Shown here: positions 1 through 9,523 of the stretch, piece after piece | Layout of the letters: each line of letters begins with the position of its first letter | How positions within the stretch are numbered: the first letter of the stretch is position 1 | NCBI RefSeq assembly: GCF_042263505.1 | Contig: NZ_JBHKFI010000018.1 | Location: forward strand, 38,640 to 102,639 | DNA length: 64,000 nt | Direction of reading: 5' to 3' | Source: Bacillus_BE sp042263505 | Lineage (GTDB): Bacteria; Bacillota; Bacilli; Bacillales; Cytobacillaceae | Notes under the pieces: model-generated | The model's database searches: none | What the model was told of the DNA's origin: nothing | What the model saw: only the letters and a program-made list of their open reading frames with translations | Program-made: the position numbers and the translations under genes

Positions 1-373
1 TATATCGATCACTATTCATTCCTTCACCCGTATATAATGTTACGCCAAACCCATTTTCTCTTAAGGTGCGAACCAACTCACTATTTTTCATTTGTGTATT
101 CACGTTAACAATTATATAACCAATGGCTAGCTTCTGTTCCAATTTCGTTCCCAAGATAATCCCGATCCCGAATCCAATTGAATAAACAATCATAGAAATA
201 ATGCTTTTATCCCCATTGAAAACCAACGAAAGGCCAAATACGTAAATTAATGTTTCGATAATCCCCATTATCGCAGCAAGAACCGTAATATTCTTTACAA
301 GAAACAATGTTCTTAGTGTATAGATAGGTACATATATGAGCTGTAAAACGATAATCAATAAGATATTTAGCAT
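1..373 (-). CDS. UPF0316/YebE-like membrane protein, C-terminus cut by window edge
   Basis: I translated this region by hand because it runs off the left edge. It starts at ATG 371-373, with an AAGGTG ribosome-binding site about 10 bases upstream, and reads through position 1 without a stop. The visible 124 residues have three hydrophobic segments (about 2-20, 28-50, 57-77) followed by a soluble part containing the stretch VRTLRENGFGVTLYTGEGM. This layout of three helices plus a DUF2179-type soluble domain matches the UPF0316 family (B. subtilis YebE) as I remember it. The function is unknown. The C-terminal part is missing only because the window ends. Confidence 0.75.
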   Translation of the reverse strand, partial: MLNILLIIVLQLIYVPIYTLRTLFLVKNITVLAAIMGIIETLIYVFGLSLVFNGDKSIISMIVYSIGFGIGIILGTKLEQKLAIGYIIVNVNTQMKNSELVRTLRENGFGVTLYTGEGMNSDRY

Positions 374-501
374 AAATGAACACCTTGAACCTTTCACTTT
401 ATGAGGACTGATTTCGAACAGCATGTCCTAAATCTGCTATTTGGTATTTAAAATCAATAGGTGAAAAGAAGTAGCAATGATCAAACAGACCCCTTTAAAT
501 A

Positions 502-1419
502 TCAATTGTTTTTGCAATAGCGTTTCGTTCTGTCTCTCGCGGAGGAATCCTCTCTCAGGTCTGAATAACCGATCATAATGACGGCACCTATTATCAATGT
601 ACATCCAAGTAATGAAGACCAGGTCAGCGGTTCATATAAAACAATGATACCTGCTGCCATGCTGATCACCGGTTCCAAGGTACTGAGAATGGATGCATTT
701 GCCGAACCGATCCTTTGCACACCTTTTATAAATAAAATCAGCGCCAAGGCGGTACAGAAAAAGCTGACCAATCCGGTATAATATAAACCCTTTAGTGTCA
801 AAGCAAGCAGCCAATTTCCCCGAGTTGCAAGCAGCACCAGGGAAGTGATGGAAGCAATCAAGCAAGCATAAAAAGCCAATACAAAGCTGTCCATCTTTTT
901 TAGCTGAGGATGATTAATTGACAACACATATACGGCAAAAAATACAGCTGAACTTATCGCCAGTCCAACACCTCGAAGAGAAAAATTGTTCCCGTCAGGA
1001 TCAGCTATCAGGTAAATCCCTCCCAGAGATGTCAAAAGTGCCAACCATTTATAAAAGTGCAATTTCTCATGATAGATAAAATAGGCAAGCAGCATTACAA
1101 GTACGGGAAACAAGTAATGAAGCGCAGTAGCCACTCCGGCACTAACATAATTATAAGATAAATATAATGTTAAAATAGTAGCCGTATAGCCCAGTGTACT
1201 CGATAATAATAATGGAACTATTTGCTGTCTTTTAACATGAAAATTAATCTTCCTGCAACGTATGAAAATTCCCAGCATAGCAGCAGCCATTCCAGAACGC
1301 AAGAAAGTAACATCATATGCTGTAAGTCCTGTTGAATAGGCCAGTTTGACCCAAATTGGCATAAAGCCAAAAAAAATGGCGGAAATAATAATATAAATAA
1401 TTCCAGGAAACTTGTGCAT
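502..1419 (-). CDS. EamA-family (DMT superfamily) transporter
   Basis: A 305-residue integral membrane protein with ten predicted hydrophobic segments arranged as two EamA repeats, the usual length and layout of drug/metabolite exporters. The first repeat opens with GIIYIIISAIFFGFMPIWVK, and the second carries the family-typical SILSTLEPVISMAAGIIVLYEP near residue 240. The start is ATG with TGGAGG about 10 bases upstream. The C-terminal tail is basic and cytoplasmic. The substrate cannot be told from sequence; relatives export amino acids or metabolites. It stands alone between the UPF0316 gene and an MFS permease, all on the minus strand, with about 180 bases separating it from the MFS gene end. 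Confidence 0.9.
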   Translation of the reverse strand: MHKFPGIIYIIISAIFFGFMPIWVKLAYSTGLTAYDVTFLRSGMAAAMLGIFIRCRKINFHVKRQQIVPLLLSSTLGYTATILTLYLSYNYVSAGVATALHYLFPVLVMLLAYFIYHEKLHFYKWLALLTSLGGIYLIADPDGNNFSLRGVGLAISSAVFFAVYVLSINHPQLKKMDSFVLAFYACLIASITSLVLLATRGNWLLALTLKGLYYTGLVSFFCTALALILFIKGVQRIGSANASILSTLEPVISMAAGIIVLYEPLTWSSLLGCTLIIGAVIMIGYSDLREDSSARDRTKRYCKNN

Positions 1420-1597
1420 CTGTTGTACCCTCCATTTGTGGGATAAAGGGCATGCACTGGAATTTAAACACAGTCAGGGTGTATAAATCACTCTTTATCT
1501 CTTATTTATCGTATATCTTTCCTTATCTTTCCTTACTTCCAATGCAAACAGCAACATACTTTTTACGGCATGCTGCTGTTTAATATGGGATGTAATC

Positions 1598-2908
1598 TTA
1601 ATCAACCGAACTTGATTCAGCTAACGTTAATCCTTTTGTCTCAGGAGCCATGGCGATTGAGACAATCAGTCCAAGAACCGAGATTCCTGTGCCGATCATC
1701 ATGGTTGGCCCAATTCCATGATGATCCATGAAAATGGGTAATGCATAAGTAGATAAAACGGTTCCAATTCGGCTAAAAGCCATTGCTGCACCAACAGCAG
1801 AAGCACGAATTTCAGTGGGAAATAGTTCATTCGGATACAGCCATTGCAAAATACCGGGTCCGCCGGAAAAGAATGCATAAATTCCAAAAGCCGCAACAAC
1901 AATCCATATATTTGCATTAGGAAAAAATCCTAAAATGGCCAATGAAATGCTCATGATGGTAAAACTCCAGATCAGTAAGGGACGACGGCCTATCGAATTC
2001 AGCCAAAACATGGCAGGAACACAGCCGATTAAAAAAAACATACTGATAATAATGTCACCTAAAATAGCTTGCTTTCCCACCCCGAAGCCGAATGCCTTCA
2101 TGATCTGCGGACCAAATGTATACAAACCGAACATAGGTACAACCTGACACGCCCATATGGTACCGACAAACACCATTCTTCTAAAATATCCTTTTTCAAA
2201 TAGCTTGCTATATCGTGTCTTCTTAACTTCTTCGGGCTCTAGTTCCACATCAGCACCAAATAATTTCTTCACAATTGCCCGTGCCTCATCAACTCGCCCT
2301 TTATGTGCCAGCCAGCGGGGCGATTCCGGAGTGCCCCATCGTCCGATCAGGAGGATCACACATGGAATAAAGGCACTGCCAAGCATCCATCGCCAGCCGC
2401 CATTAACATCAGACAAATAATATCCAACAATATCTGCGGCGGTTGCCCCTACATACCAAACTGCTGCTATAAATCCAATAGAAAGAGCTCTGTACTTTCG
2501 TGGTGTAAATTCCGCTACCAGAGAAGTTGCAATCGGATAATCTGCCCCAATCACAATTCCTATTAAAAATCTCATGACAACAAGCTGTATTGAAGAAGAT
2601 ATGAACATAGTCCCAATAGAGATGATTGCAATTGCAATAACATCGATGGTAAACATCAATTGACGCCCCACAAGATCAGTTATATATCCAAATAGGGCAG
2701 TACCGATAAAAATCCCTGCCAAAGCAGCCGCTCCAACTACTGCACTCCAGTGTGCATCTAAATTCAGCTGAGGTCCCAATTGAGCAAGGGCGACACCGAT
2801 AATAACTAAGACATAGCCATCCAAGAAAGGACCGCCGCTGGCAAAAAGAGTCATTTTCTTCAGATATGGCGTAAATTCAAAATCATCAAGCGTTTTTTTT
2901 GATTGCAT
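1598..2908 (-). CDS. MFS permease (sugar/organic-acid porter type), likely carnitine-cluster uptake
   Basis: A 436-residue major facilitator with twelve hydrophobic segments. The loop 2-3 motif is present as GYITDLVGRQLMF, the N-half exit motif as PESPRWLAHKGR, and the C-half motif as LNSIGRRPLLI, all typical of the sugar-porter/metabolite:H+ symporter branch. I place the start at the ATG of MQSKKTLDD because AAAGGGAG lies 8 bases before it; an upstream in-frame ATG (2935) lacks a good site. It is the last gene on the strand of the cai/fix cluster. That is the position where a substrate carrier is expected, since no BCCT carrier like CaiT is present. Uptake of a betaine-type acid is inference. 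A 500-base gap with relic sequence separates it from the hydratase, so co-transcription is uncertain. Confidence 0.85.
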   Translation of the reverse strand: MQSKKTLDDFEFTPYLKKMTLFASGGPFLDGYVLVIIGVALAQLGPQLNLDAHWSAVVGAAALAGIFIGTALFGYITDLVGRQLMFTIDVIAIAIISIGTMFISSSIQLVVMRFLIGIVIGADYPIATSLVAEFTPRKYRALSIGFIAAVWYVGATAADIVGYYLSDVNGGWRWMLGSAFIPCVILLIGRWGTPESPRWLAHKGRVDEARAIVKKLFGADVELEPEEVKKTRYSKLFEKGYFRRMVFVGTIWACQVVPMFGLYTFGPQIMKAFGFGVGKQAILGDIIISMFFLIGCVPAMFWLNSIGRRPLLIWSFTIMSISLAILGFFPNANIWIVVAAFGIYAFFSGGPGILQWLYPNELFPTEIRASAVGAAMAFSRIGTVLSTYALPIFMDHHGIGPTMMIGTGISVLGLIVSIAMAPETKGLTLAESSSVD

Positions 2909-2935
2909 ACTCTTTACTCCCTTTTTGGTAAACAA

Positions 2936-3419
2936 TCGTAAATATCTATTGCGTGCTTTTTGATACTATTGCCAAAGCTGTATTCTATTAACAGCCTAAC
3001 CCAGGGAAGCTGCAATTCCGCCGATTATTCCAATCATCACAAAACCTCGATTATTTTTTCCAGAAGGCCATCAATCTAATTGCTTCCTATATAATCTTTA
3101 CAACCTGCATTTATTCTTCATTAGCATTAGCGGAATTGTTATGATCAAGGCAACAATTAATGCCAGTGAAAAAGTATTACAATCAATATTGAAGCAATTA
3201 TATTTTGTTTTCATCCCTGAGTTTTCACATTATTTTCTCCTGTATGCCGATATAAAGATAGGAGTAAAGCGAAGTACTTTTTGAAATATTTCTGAACATC
3301 TCCTGAATTTCCACTATGGTATCAGTGCTTCACTTCTGCTCCTTTATAATATTGTATCGTTTACCAACCAGTTTTTTTGTACTTGTATATCTGCTTTTTT
3401 AGTTTCTTCGAATCCGCTG
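2936..3419 (-). other. Gene-free gap with short degenerate membrane-protein-like relic
   Basis: No intact gene. On the minus strand a 38-codon reading frame (ATG near 3212, stop near 3096) encodes a hydrophobic helix (LALIVALIITIPLMLM). A second hydrophobic stretch (IIASILIVILF) lies in another frame just upstream. Around 3345 a good ribosome-binding site (AAAGGAG) is followed by GTG and then a stop after three codons. Together these suggest the decayed remains of a small membrane-protein gene between the hydratase and the MFS permease. I could not identify the family and saw no sigma-54 element here. Confidence 0.35.
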
Positions 3420-4271
3420 TTATTTCCATTCAATAATGCCAAAGTTTAGATACGGCTTTGCTTGTGTATACGCATCTATGACTCTGAAGTGAACCTTATT
3501 TTCGCCCATTATCCACATTTGTGTCTTAATGGTTGCCCCCGGAAGAAGTGATGCTGTAATGCGAGTTTTGAAACGTGTTAATCTCTCAGGTTCTCCGGGA
3601 ATAAATGTTTTAACGAAATGGCGGCAGGCAACTCCTGCGAAACTCACAGCATGAAGAATTGGTTTCATTTGACCATTTGCTTTGGCATATTCCCAATCAA
3701 CGTGCTGTGGGTGATAATCCCCGGACAATCTGTAAATGAGTGCTTGATTTTCAGGAATCCGCTCTTCAATCTCATAATCCGGTTCTCTATCCGGAATTTC
3801 CACGAAATCTTTTGGCGGTTTTGGCCCTCCAAAACCTCCGTCATAAATCAAACAATCCCAGCTTTCATTGGTAAATATTTTCGCACCGGTTTCATCGAAG
3901 GTCTCGCCGACATGCTGAGCTAACAAACCTTTATCAGAGCCGCGATCATACAACCCCTTGAGCAGTACATATGTGCTTAATTTACCGGACAATTTCGTCA
4001 GTGGCTGGTGAAATTGTAAATCAAATCCCCAATGGAGAGATCCGGCATAGTTATAACCATAATCAATTGTTTTCGTGACTTCACTGTCGACGATTGGCAT
4101 CGCTGCAAACATGGGAAGAATTTTTAAATTCTTTTCATACACATATTCCAAGTCCGTTTTTCCATCGACACCGGCACCACAGCCAAGCGCAAACAGAATT
4201 AAATCCTTGAAATTGTAGTCACGTTCAAAAGGTCCGAATGTTTGCCCAACCATTTCCGTTTTTATTGCCAT
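3420..4271 (-). CDS. MaoC/hydratase-2 type enoyl-CoA hydratase
   Basis: A 283-residue double hot-dog protein. Residues about 195-240 carry the (R)-specific hydratase-2 signature: YRLSGDYHPQHVDW followed by PILHAVSFAGVACRHF. Known members use the Asp and His of the SGDxNPxH block as catalytic pair; here Asp and His are both present, but the usual Asn is His (YHPQH). The N-terminal half is the structural FAS1-like/MaoC_N hot-dog. It follows caiC by 62 bases with a GAGAGGA ribosome-binding site, so it is very probably in the cai/fix operon. There it would hydrate or dehydrate the C4 betaine enoyl-CoA, the job done by the unrelated crotonase CaiD in enterobacteria. That substitution is inference from position and chemistry. 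Confidence 0.85.
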   Translation of the reverse strand: MAIKTEMVGQTFGPFERDYNFKDLILFALGCGAGVDGKTDLEYVYEKNLKILPMFAAMPIVDSEVTKTIDYGYNYAGSLHWGFDLQFHQPLTKLSGKLSTYVLLKGLYDRGSDKGLLAQHVGETFDETGAKIFTNESWDCLIYDGGFGGPKPPKDFVEIPDREPDYEIEERIPENQALIYRLSGDYHPQHVDWEYAKANGQMKPILHAVSFAGVACRHFVKTFIPGEPERLTRFKTRITASLLPGATIKTQMWIMGENKVHFRVIDAYTQAKPYLNFGIIEWK

Positions 4272-4333
4272 GTTTAATCATCCTCTCTTCTTAATAAATG
4301 ATATCTGCAAAATTCATAGGCAAAGCCTGTGAT

Positions 4334-5887
4334 TTATTCCAGCAATTTTTTTTGTACTTTATAGGTACAGGTCCTTGGAAAACATTTCCTCACCTCTATA
4401 AAGGACGGCACCTTGAATTCAGCCATATGCGCCCGGCAATATTCCAAAATCTCCTCAGTGTTAAATTCTTCACCCTCTTTAAAAATAATAAAGGCTTTGA
4501 CTGCCTGATCACGAATAGGATCAGGCACACCAATCACTGCTGCTTCAGCAATTTTCGGATGACACATGAGGATATTTTCAATTTCAGTAGTGGAAATATT
4601 TTCACCGGATCTTTTGATCATATTTACTTTGCGGTCAACAAAATAAAACCAGCCTGACTCATCCACATAGCCCTTATCCCCCGTGTGTAACCATCCTCCG
4701 GGCCTCAATGCCTTTGCTGTTGCTTCCGGATCTTGATAATATTCCTTCATCAGAGTTCTGCCGGGTACACCCTTAATGTAAAGTTCACCAATTGTGTTAG
4801 GAGGAAGTTCATTCCCTTCCTCATCAATAATCTTTGCTTCATAAGACAAACCCGGTTTTCCGATCGAAGGCCAATTTCTCTCTCCGCTCGGAGGGGCGCC
4901 GATTACACCGACAAGAGACTCGGTTAAGCCATAGGAAACGAGCAATTGTACATTAAAGCGTTCTTCAAAGCTACTCTTTTCCTTTTCTGTAAGAGCAAGA
5001 TAAAAGTACACTTCACGAACACAATGATTTTTTTCCCATTCTTGTTGAGGCTGCATCATCATTGTTCGAGCCATCATTGGGATACACTCTGTGATCGTAG
5101 CCTTATAGTCGCAAACCTGCTGCCAAAAACGTCTGGCACTGTATTTTTCCACTACAATCATCGTTCCGCCAACCGTAAGGATCGGCATGAGGGCATCAAG
5201 CTGAAAATCAACATGAAAAGCAGGCATAATCGTTAAAAACCGATCATCATGTCTCATCGACAGCTGCCAAGCGGTAAAAATACCTGCATATAACATATTG
5301 CAATGGGTAATGACAACGCCCTTTGGTTTGGATGTAGTACCCGATGTAAACAAAATTTCGGCCGCATCGTCACTGCTTAAAGGTCTGAGCTCCTTTAATT
5401 CCTTAGGTTGCTTTTCCTTACTGATCCCAAAGTTTATCGTCCCGGGAATTTGCTTTTCACTTCTTGCCAACAATATATTTTTTATACTGTTATCAGCATC
5501 CGGCCGGTCTCGATCATAAAAAGGTAAAAACTTTTCTTCTGTCACTGCGGTAGCAACACCGCATTTTATTATTATCTCTTTACATTCTTCTTGTGTGTAT
5601 TTCGTATTTATGGGAACCATAACTGCTCCGATTTTGGCTAGACCAAACCAGCACATCAAGATCTCGGGGCTGTTATAGAGTTGAATGGCAACCTTATCTC
5701 CCTTTTTTATCCCTATCTGAATAAAAAGATTTGCCGTTTTATTAATTTCTTCATTAAATTGTGAGTAGGTAAACTCACAATTCTTGCCGTTGCAGTCATG
5801 AAAAATCAAGACTTTTTTTTCACCGTTTATCCGGGCCAGCTCATCCCACATATCTCGCAAAGTCTTGTTCCCCACTATATCTGCCAT
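4334..5887 (-). CDS. caiC: Crotonobetaine/carnitine-CoA ligase
   Basis: A 517-residue AMP-forming acyl-CoA synthetase, the same length as I remember for E. coli CaiC and clearly alignable to it throughout. Motifs: P-loop ILFTSGTTSKPKGVVITH (about 178-195), the YGLTES motif near 318, GWLHTGDKGYVDESG near 395, and the hinge block FVDRKVNMIKRSGENIS. The C-terminal lysine segment is PRTCTYKVQKK, where most relatives have G before the catalytic lysine and this protein has Y. It activates the carboxylate of carnitine, crotonobetaine or gamma-butyrobetaine to the CoA thioester using ATP. It lies 104 bases downstream of fixX, with AGAGGTG before the ATG. A paralogue lies at 53311-54885. Confidence 0.92.
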   Translation of the reverse strand: MADIVGNKTLRDMWDELARINGEKKVLIFHDCNGKNCEFTYSQFNEEINKTANLFIQIGIKKGDKVAIQLYNSPEILMCWFGLAKIGAVMVPINTKYTQEECKEIIIKCGVATAVTEEKFLPFYDRDRPDADNSIKNILLARSEKQIPGTINFGISKEKQPKELKELRPLSSDDAAEILFTSGTTSKPKGVVITHCNMLYAGIFTAWQLSMRHDDRFLTIMPAFHVDFQLDALMPILTVGGTMIVVEKYSARRFWQQVCDYKATITECIPMMARTMMMQPQQEWEKNHCVREVYFYLALTEKEKSSFEERFNVQLLVSYGLTESLVGVIGAPPSGERNWPSIGKPGLSYEAKIIDEEGNELPPNTIGELYIKGVPGRTLMKEYYQDPEATAKALRPGGWLHTGDKGYVDESGWFYFVDRKVNMIKRSGENISTTEIENILMCHPKIAEAAVIGVPDPIRDQAVKAFIIFKEGEEFNTEEILEYCRAHMAEFKVPSFIEVRKCFPRTCTYKVQKKLLE

Positions 5888-5991
5888 TCTTCACACCTCT
5901 TAACTCTCCCATCGCTCAAGTTTTGTACTTTAATCATTGCAGCCAAGCCTCATACATATGGGACTTTCCAGTTTAATTATTTTTCTGTTCA

Positions 5992-6276
5992 TTATCCTTT
6001 ACGGAATTCTACTCCCATTGTGCCCTCAGGGAACTCCCATTTCTTTACGATTGTGCCTAAGCATAAGATTCTGCAAGTACCGCATTCCAGACATCCGGCA
6101 TAATCAAAGGTTAAGTCTTTATCTTCGTTAAGCTTGTACAGGCCAGCAGGACAGGCATTGACAAGCTTCATTTTCTCCTTCATATCGGGATAATAAGGAT
6201 CTATTTCTATATGAGCATTCTCTTCATCAACAAAATATTTATTTACGCCCAATTTTTCCTCAATGGTTATACTCAT
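5992..6276 (-). CDS. fixX: FixX ferredoxin-like protein
   Basis: A 94-residue small iron-sulfur protein, colinear with E. coli FixX (95 residues) from the N-terminal EKLGVNKYFVDEE to the C-terminal GTMGVEFRKG. Cluster ligands are visible in ACPAGLYK and AGCLECGTCRILCLG. FixX carries electrons between the FixC quinone oxidoreductase and the FixAB flavoprotein in the electron-bifurcating FixABCX complex. Its ATG overlaps the fixC stop (ATGA), so the two are translationally coupled. An extra Cys (RILCLG) occurs where my memory of the E. coli protein has Gly. Confidence 0.95.
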   Translation of the reverse strand: MSITIEEKLGVNKYFVDEENAHIEIDPYYPDMKEKMKLVNACPAGLYKLNEDKDLTFDYAGCLECGTCRILCLGTIVKKWEFPEGTMGVEFRKG

Positions 6277-7562
6277 ACAGACTTCACTCCCTTCAGTCCG
6301 TCTTTTACCAAATTCATAAGACCAATCGTTTTTAAATGCTTCATCGCTTTCTTCCGTAATGGAACGGCTGGTTTTCCGTCAACCACAAACATTTCTTTCA
6401 TTATATTGGATACCATTTCCGGGTATTGGTTAAAAATGCGATCATTATCCATAAATGCAGGGAAGTTTTGATAAACAGAAAGATCATGCATGATGAAACT
6501 TTTATCCAGTAATTCCTTGTAGCTTTTGAGAGAGGCCGAACTAAAATCGCCCTTTTCTCTTGCAGCAAGAACAGCCTTTGCGGCCAGCTCTCCTGAAGTA
6601 ATAGCCAAATCCATCCCTCTTACCATATAACCGATGTTTAAGCAAAAGCCGGCTGCATCGCCGCAAATCAGGAAGCCGTCACCATACAAGGTTGAGACCA
6701 TGGATAAGCCAGCTTCAGGCACAACGTGACCGCTTCTTTCAATAAGCTTTCCATCTTTAATTAAAGGCGCAATTTCAGGATGATTGGTAAATGATATAAG
6801 CATTTCCTCGATTGTTTTATCGCTCTCTCCGATATTCTCCAGGCCAAGAACCAAGCCAATCGAAATGCTTTCCTTATTGGTATACAGGAAACCCCCGCCG
6901 ACGAGCCCATTGCTGGGAGACCCGGCAAATAACCATGCGGCGCCTTCATTACCTGTTAAGCCAAAACGATCCTCAATCACTTTTGCCGGCAGCTCATAGA
7001 TTTCCTTGACACCCACAGCAACCTGAGAAGGCTGTACCCTTTTTCTAAGGCCTGCCTTTTCAGCTAATAGTGAATTGACGCCATCCGCCAAAATCACGAC
7101 ATCTGCTTTCATTTCCTCATCGCCGCAGATAACACCTGTGACCCGATTATTTTCCATTATTAATTTGTCGACCTTAATACCCGCTGCAGCGATCGCTCCC
7201 GCCTCTTCTGCCTTGTTAAAGAGCCATCGGTCAAACTCACCGCGCAAAACCACATAAGAATCACTGCCCGTTTCAGCTAAGTAGGGAGAATGATAATCCA
7301 TTGTTACCGCATCTTGTTCAGTCATCATACTGATACGTTCTTTAACTACTCTTCTCTCTACTGGTGCTTCCTCTGCAAAATTTGGTATTATTTCTTCTAA
7401 ACTGTGAGCGTAGAGGCGGCCTCCAGTCATATTTTTAGAACCACCGTAATTACCTCTTTCAATGAGCAGAACCTCCAAACCCTCCTGTGCCAAAACATAA
7501 GCTGCAGTAGAGCCGGCAAGGCCTCCTCCTACGATAATTGCGTCAAATTTTTCCTCGCCCAT
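6273..7562 (-). CDS. fixC: FixC flavoprotein (ETF:quinone oxidoreductase-like)
   Basis: A 429-residue FAD-dependent oxidoreductase. The N-terminal dinucleotide-binding fold is AIIVGGGLAGSTAAYVLAQEG (about 8-28), a middle ADGVNSLLAEKAGL motif follows, and the second FAD motif is GDGFLICGDAAGF near 315. Length and motifs fit FixC/ETF-QO. In FixABCX it exchanges electrons with the quinone pool while FixAB and FixX handle the low- and high-potential branches. The ribosome-binding site GGGGTGA lies 7 bases before the ATG. It is followed by fixX with a 4-base overlap. Confidence 0.95.
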   Translation of the reverse strand: MGEEKFDAIIVGGGLAGSTAAYVLAQEGLEVLLIERGNYGGSKNMTGGRLYAHSLEEIIPNFAEEAPVERRVVKERISMMTEQDAVTMDYHSPYLAETGSDSYVVLRGEFDRWLFNKAEEAGAIAAAGIKVDKLIMENNRVTGVICGDEEMKADVVILADGVNSLLAEKAGLRKRVQPSQVAVGVKEIYELPAKVIEDRFGLTGNEGAAWLFAGSPSNGLVGGGFLYTNKESISIGLVLGLENIGESDKTIEEMLISFTNHPEIAPLIKDGKLIERSGHVVPEAGLSMVSTLYGDGFLICGDAAGFCLNIGYMVRGMDLAITSGELAAKAVLAAREKGDFSSASLKSYKELLDKSFIMHDLSVYQNFPAFMDNDRIFNQYPEMVSNIMKEMFVVDGKPAVPLRKKAMKHLKTIGLMNLVKDGLKGVKSV

Positions 7563-7686
7563 TGCTTATCACCCCTACAAATAGTTGTTCTTGATTATGA
7601 TAGATACTCTGATGACGGGATATTTTTAAAATGCTGCTGAAAAGCTGGTATTAGTCTCTTTAGTAACGAGAATCATGTCTCTCATT

Positions 7687-8625
7687 CTATGCTTTCAATT
7701 TTTCAACGATTTGCGGCAGAACTTTATACAGATCTCCGACCAAACCAATATCAGCATGTTTAAAAATCGGTGCATTTTTATCCTTGTTAATCGCCACTAG
7801 TGTTTTAGCTTGGTTTACACCTACCAGATGCTGAATTTGGCCTGATATACCCATGGCAATATAAATATCTGGCTTCAGAACAACGCCGGATACACCAATA
7901 TAGCGTTCTTTGCTCATCCACTTCTCGCCTTCGGCAATCGGCCGGCTGCAGGCCATCTCGGCTCCAACCTGAGCAGCAAGTGCTTCAGCCATTTTCAGAT
8001 CCTCTTTGTTTGCAAAACCTCTGCCAACGCCAATAACCCGTTTCGCAGCACTTAGATTTACTAATTCGCCCTGTTTTGGACGACTTTCCAGAATCCGAAT
8101 TCCAGCATCGTCGACATTCGAATCGACTTCGATGATCTTTCCCTGTCTTGCCGCTTCCTTAGGCATTGAAGCAAATACTCCTGTACCGATTGTTACAACA
8201 GCTGTTTCTGATAAAGCTTTTTCCGTTCTTATTGCAGCACCGCCATAAACCATGTGTTTCGCAATAATGCTTCCATCTTCTACTCTAATCCCTGTAACAT
8301 TTGAAATTGCACTGGTACCTAATTGAGAGGCAATTCGTCCAGCGATTAACTTACCGCGAATGGAAGAATGGACCATTACTAAGTCTGCTTTTTCTGCACG
8401 GAGCAATTCGGTAATTGATGTAGAATAGGCTTCTACCATTACTGATTCCCCGGGATGTTCAAACAAATAGACAATGTCGGCTCCTGACGCAATAGCTTCT
8501 TCGTCTTGATTTTTATCACCAAATAACACGGCAGATACTTGCGCACCGAGTTGGTGTCCTCCGGTGCACAATTCTCCGATAGAGTTTTGATCATCGGTTA
8601 TAATCCAAACATTATTGATTGTCAT
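7687..8625 (-). CDS. fixB: Electron transfer flavoprotein alpha-type subunit FixB
   Basis: A 312-residue ETF alpha homologue (E. coli FixB is 313 by memory). The C-terminal FAD-binding block is visible as GVSGVVLKPDIYIAMGISGQIQHLVGV with the following NKDKNAPIF; the middle has VIGVGRGFANKEDL. With FixA it forms the flavoprotein dimer that confurcates or bifurcates electrons toward the crotonobetainyl-CoA reductase CaiA. AGAGGTGA precedes the ATG, and the gene lies 22 bases after fixA. Confidence 0.95.
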   Translation of the reverse strand: MTINNVWIITDDQNSIGELCTGGHQLGAQVSAVLFGDKNQDEEAIASGADIVYLFEHPGESVMVEAYSTSITELLRAEKADLVMVHSSIRGKLIAGRIASQLGTSAISNVTGIRVEDGSIIAKHMVYGGAAIRTEKALSETAVVTIGTGVFASMPKEAARQGKIIEVDSNVDDAGIRILESRPKQGELVNLSAAKRVIGVGRGFANKEDLKMAEALAAQVGAEMACSRPIAEGEKWMSKERYIGVSGVVLKPDIYIAMGISGQIQHLVGVNQAKTLVAINKDKNAPIFKHADIGLVGDLYKVLPQIVEKLKA

Positions 8626-8647
8626 AAAATCTTCACCTCTTTTTTGA

Positions 8648-9418
8648 TTACTTCAATTCAGCACTTAATAGTTTCACAAAAGCATCCACAACATCTTCAG
8701 ATTCGCCTTCAAGAATATTTAGGCGGCGATCCACCTGTTCAGGTGCCAGTGTGCTCACGATCATACTGGATGGCTGATAATCTGCAGCTTCGATCTCAGT
8801 TAATGTCAATTTGTTCACCGGCTTTTTATTGGCCGCAATAATATCTTTCATCCCTGCTATCCTTGGGACATTAATTTCCGATGAAACGGACAGGACTGCA
8901 GGTAATGTGATTTCAAGTACTTGAATCGCATCTTCAAGAGCACGTTCAACGATGACTTTGTCTCCCTGAGGCGTAATTTTATTTACCGCATTAACGACCG
9001 GAATCCCCAACAATTCACCTAATTGATTGCCTACCTGCTGGGCATATAAATCCGATGAACCGGCACCGCACAAGATCAAATCAAAGTTACCCATTTTTTT
9101 TATGGACGCTTCCAAAATCCTGGCCGATTGATATGTGTCCGCTTGTTCCAAGGTTTCATCTATCACAACATAAAGATCATTCAGACCTCTGGAAAGAATA
9201 TCTTTTTTCAATTTTGGATTATCGAGAATTTTGCCTCCAACACATAAACCAGACAATTGGCCTTCTGTGGCATCTACGATTTGTTTGCCTGCTTCAACAG
9301 CATTGAGATCATATTGACCAAATTTCCATTCCGCCTTTTCAAAAGAAATCTGTCTATCTTTTGCAACGACGATATCCTGTTCTTCAGGTACAGCCTTACA
9401 GCATGAAATAACTCTCAT
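8648..9418 (-). CDS. fixA: Electron transfer flavoprotein beta-type subunit FixA
   Basis: A 256-residue ETF beta homologue, the same length I recall for E. coli FixA. It begins MRVISCCKAVPEEQDIVV and carries the AMP/FAD-binding segment DLILCGAGSSDLYAQQVGNQLGELLGIPVVN near 115-145 and the recognition-loop region LPAVLSVSSEINVPR. It partners FixB. AAGGTGG lies 7 bases before the ATG. The operon order here is caiB-fixA, whereas enterobacteria place fixABCX divergently from caiTABCDE, so in this genome both modules are fused into one strand-consistent unit. Confidence 0.95.
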   Translation of the reverse strand: MRVISCCKAVPEEQDIVVAKDRQISFEKAEWKFGQYDLNAVEAGKQIVDATEGQLSGLCVGGKILDNPKLKKDILSRGLNDLYVVIDETLEQADTYQSARILEASIKKMGNFDLILCGAGSSDLYAQQVGNQLGELLGIPVVNAVNKITPQGDKVIVERALEDAIQVLEITLPAVLSVSSEINVPRIAGMKDIIAANKKPVNKLTLTEIEAADYQPSSMIVSTLAPEQVDRRLNILEGESEDVVDAFVKLLSAELK

Positions 9419-9523
9419 ATTTCCACCTTCTTAATCTATTTTTCATTTACAGCCCAAGATGTGTGGGACGAGGTGCACTTATCCACTGGCCATGCACCTC
9501 ATCCCTCTCACATGATCGAAGCC

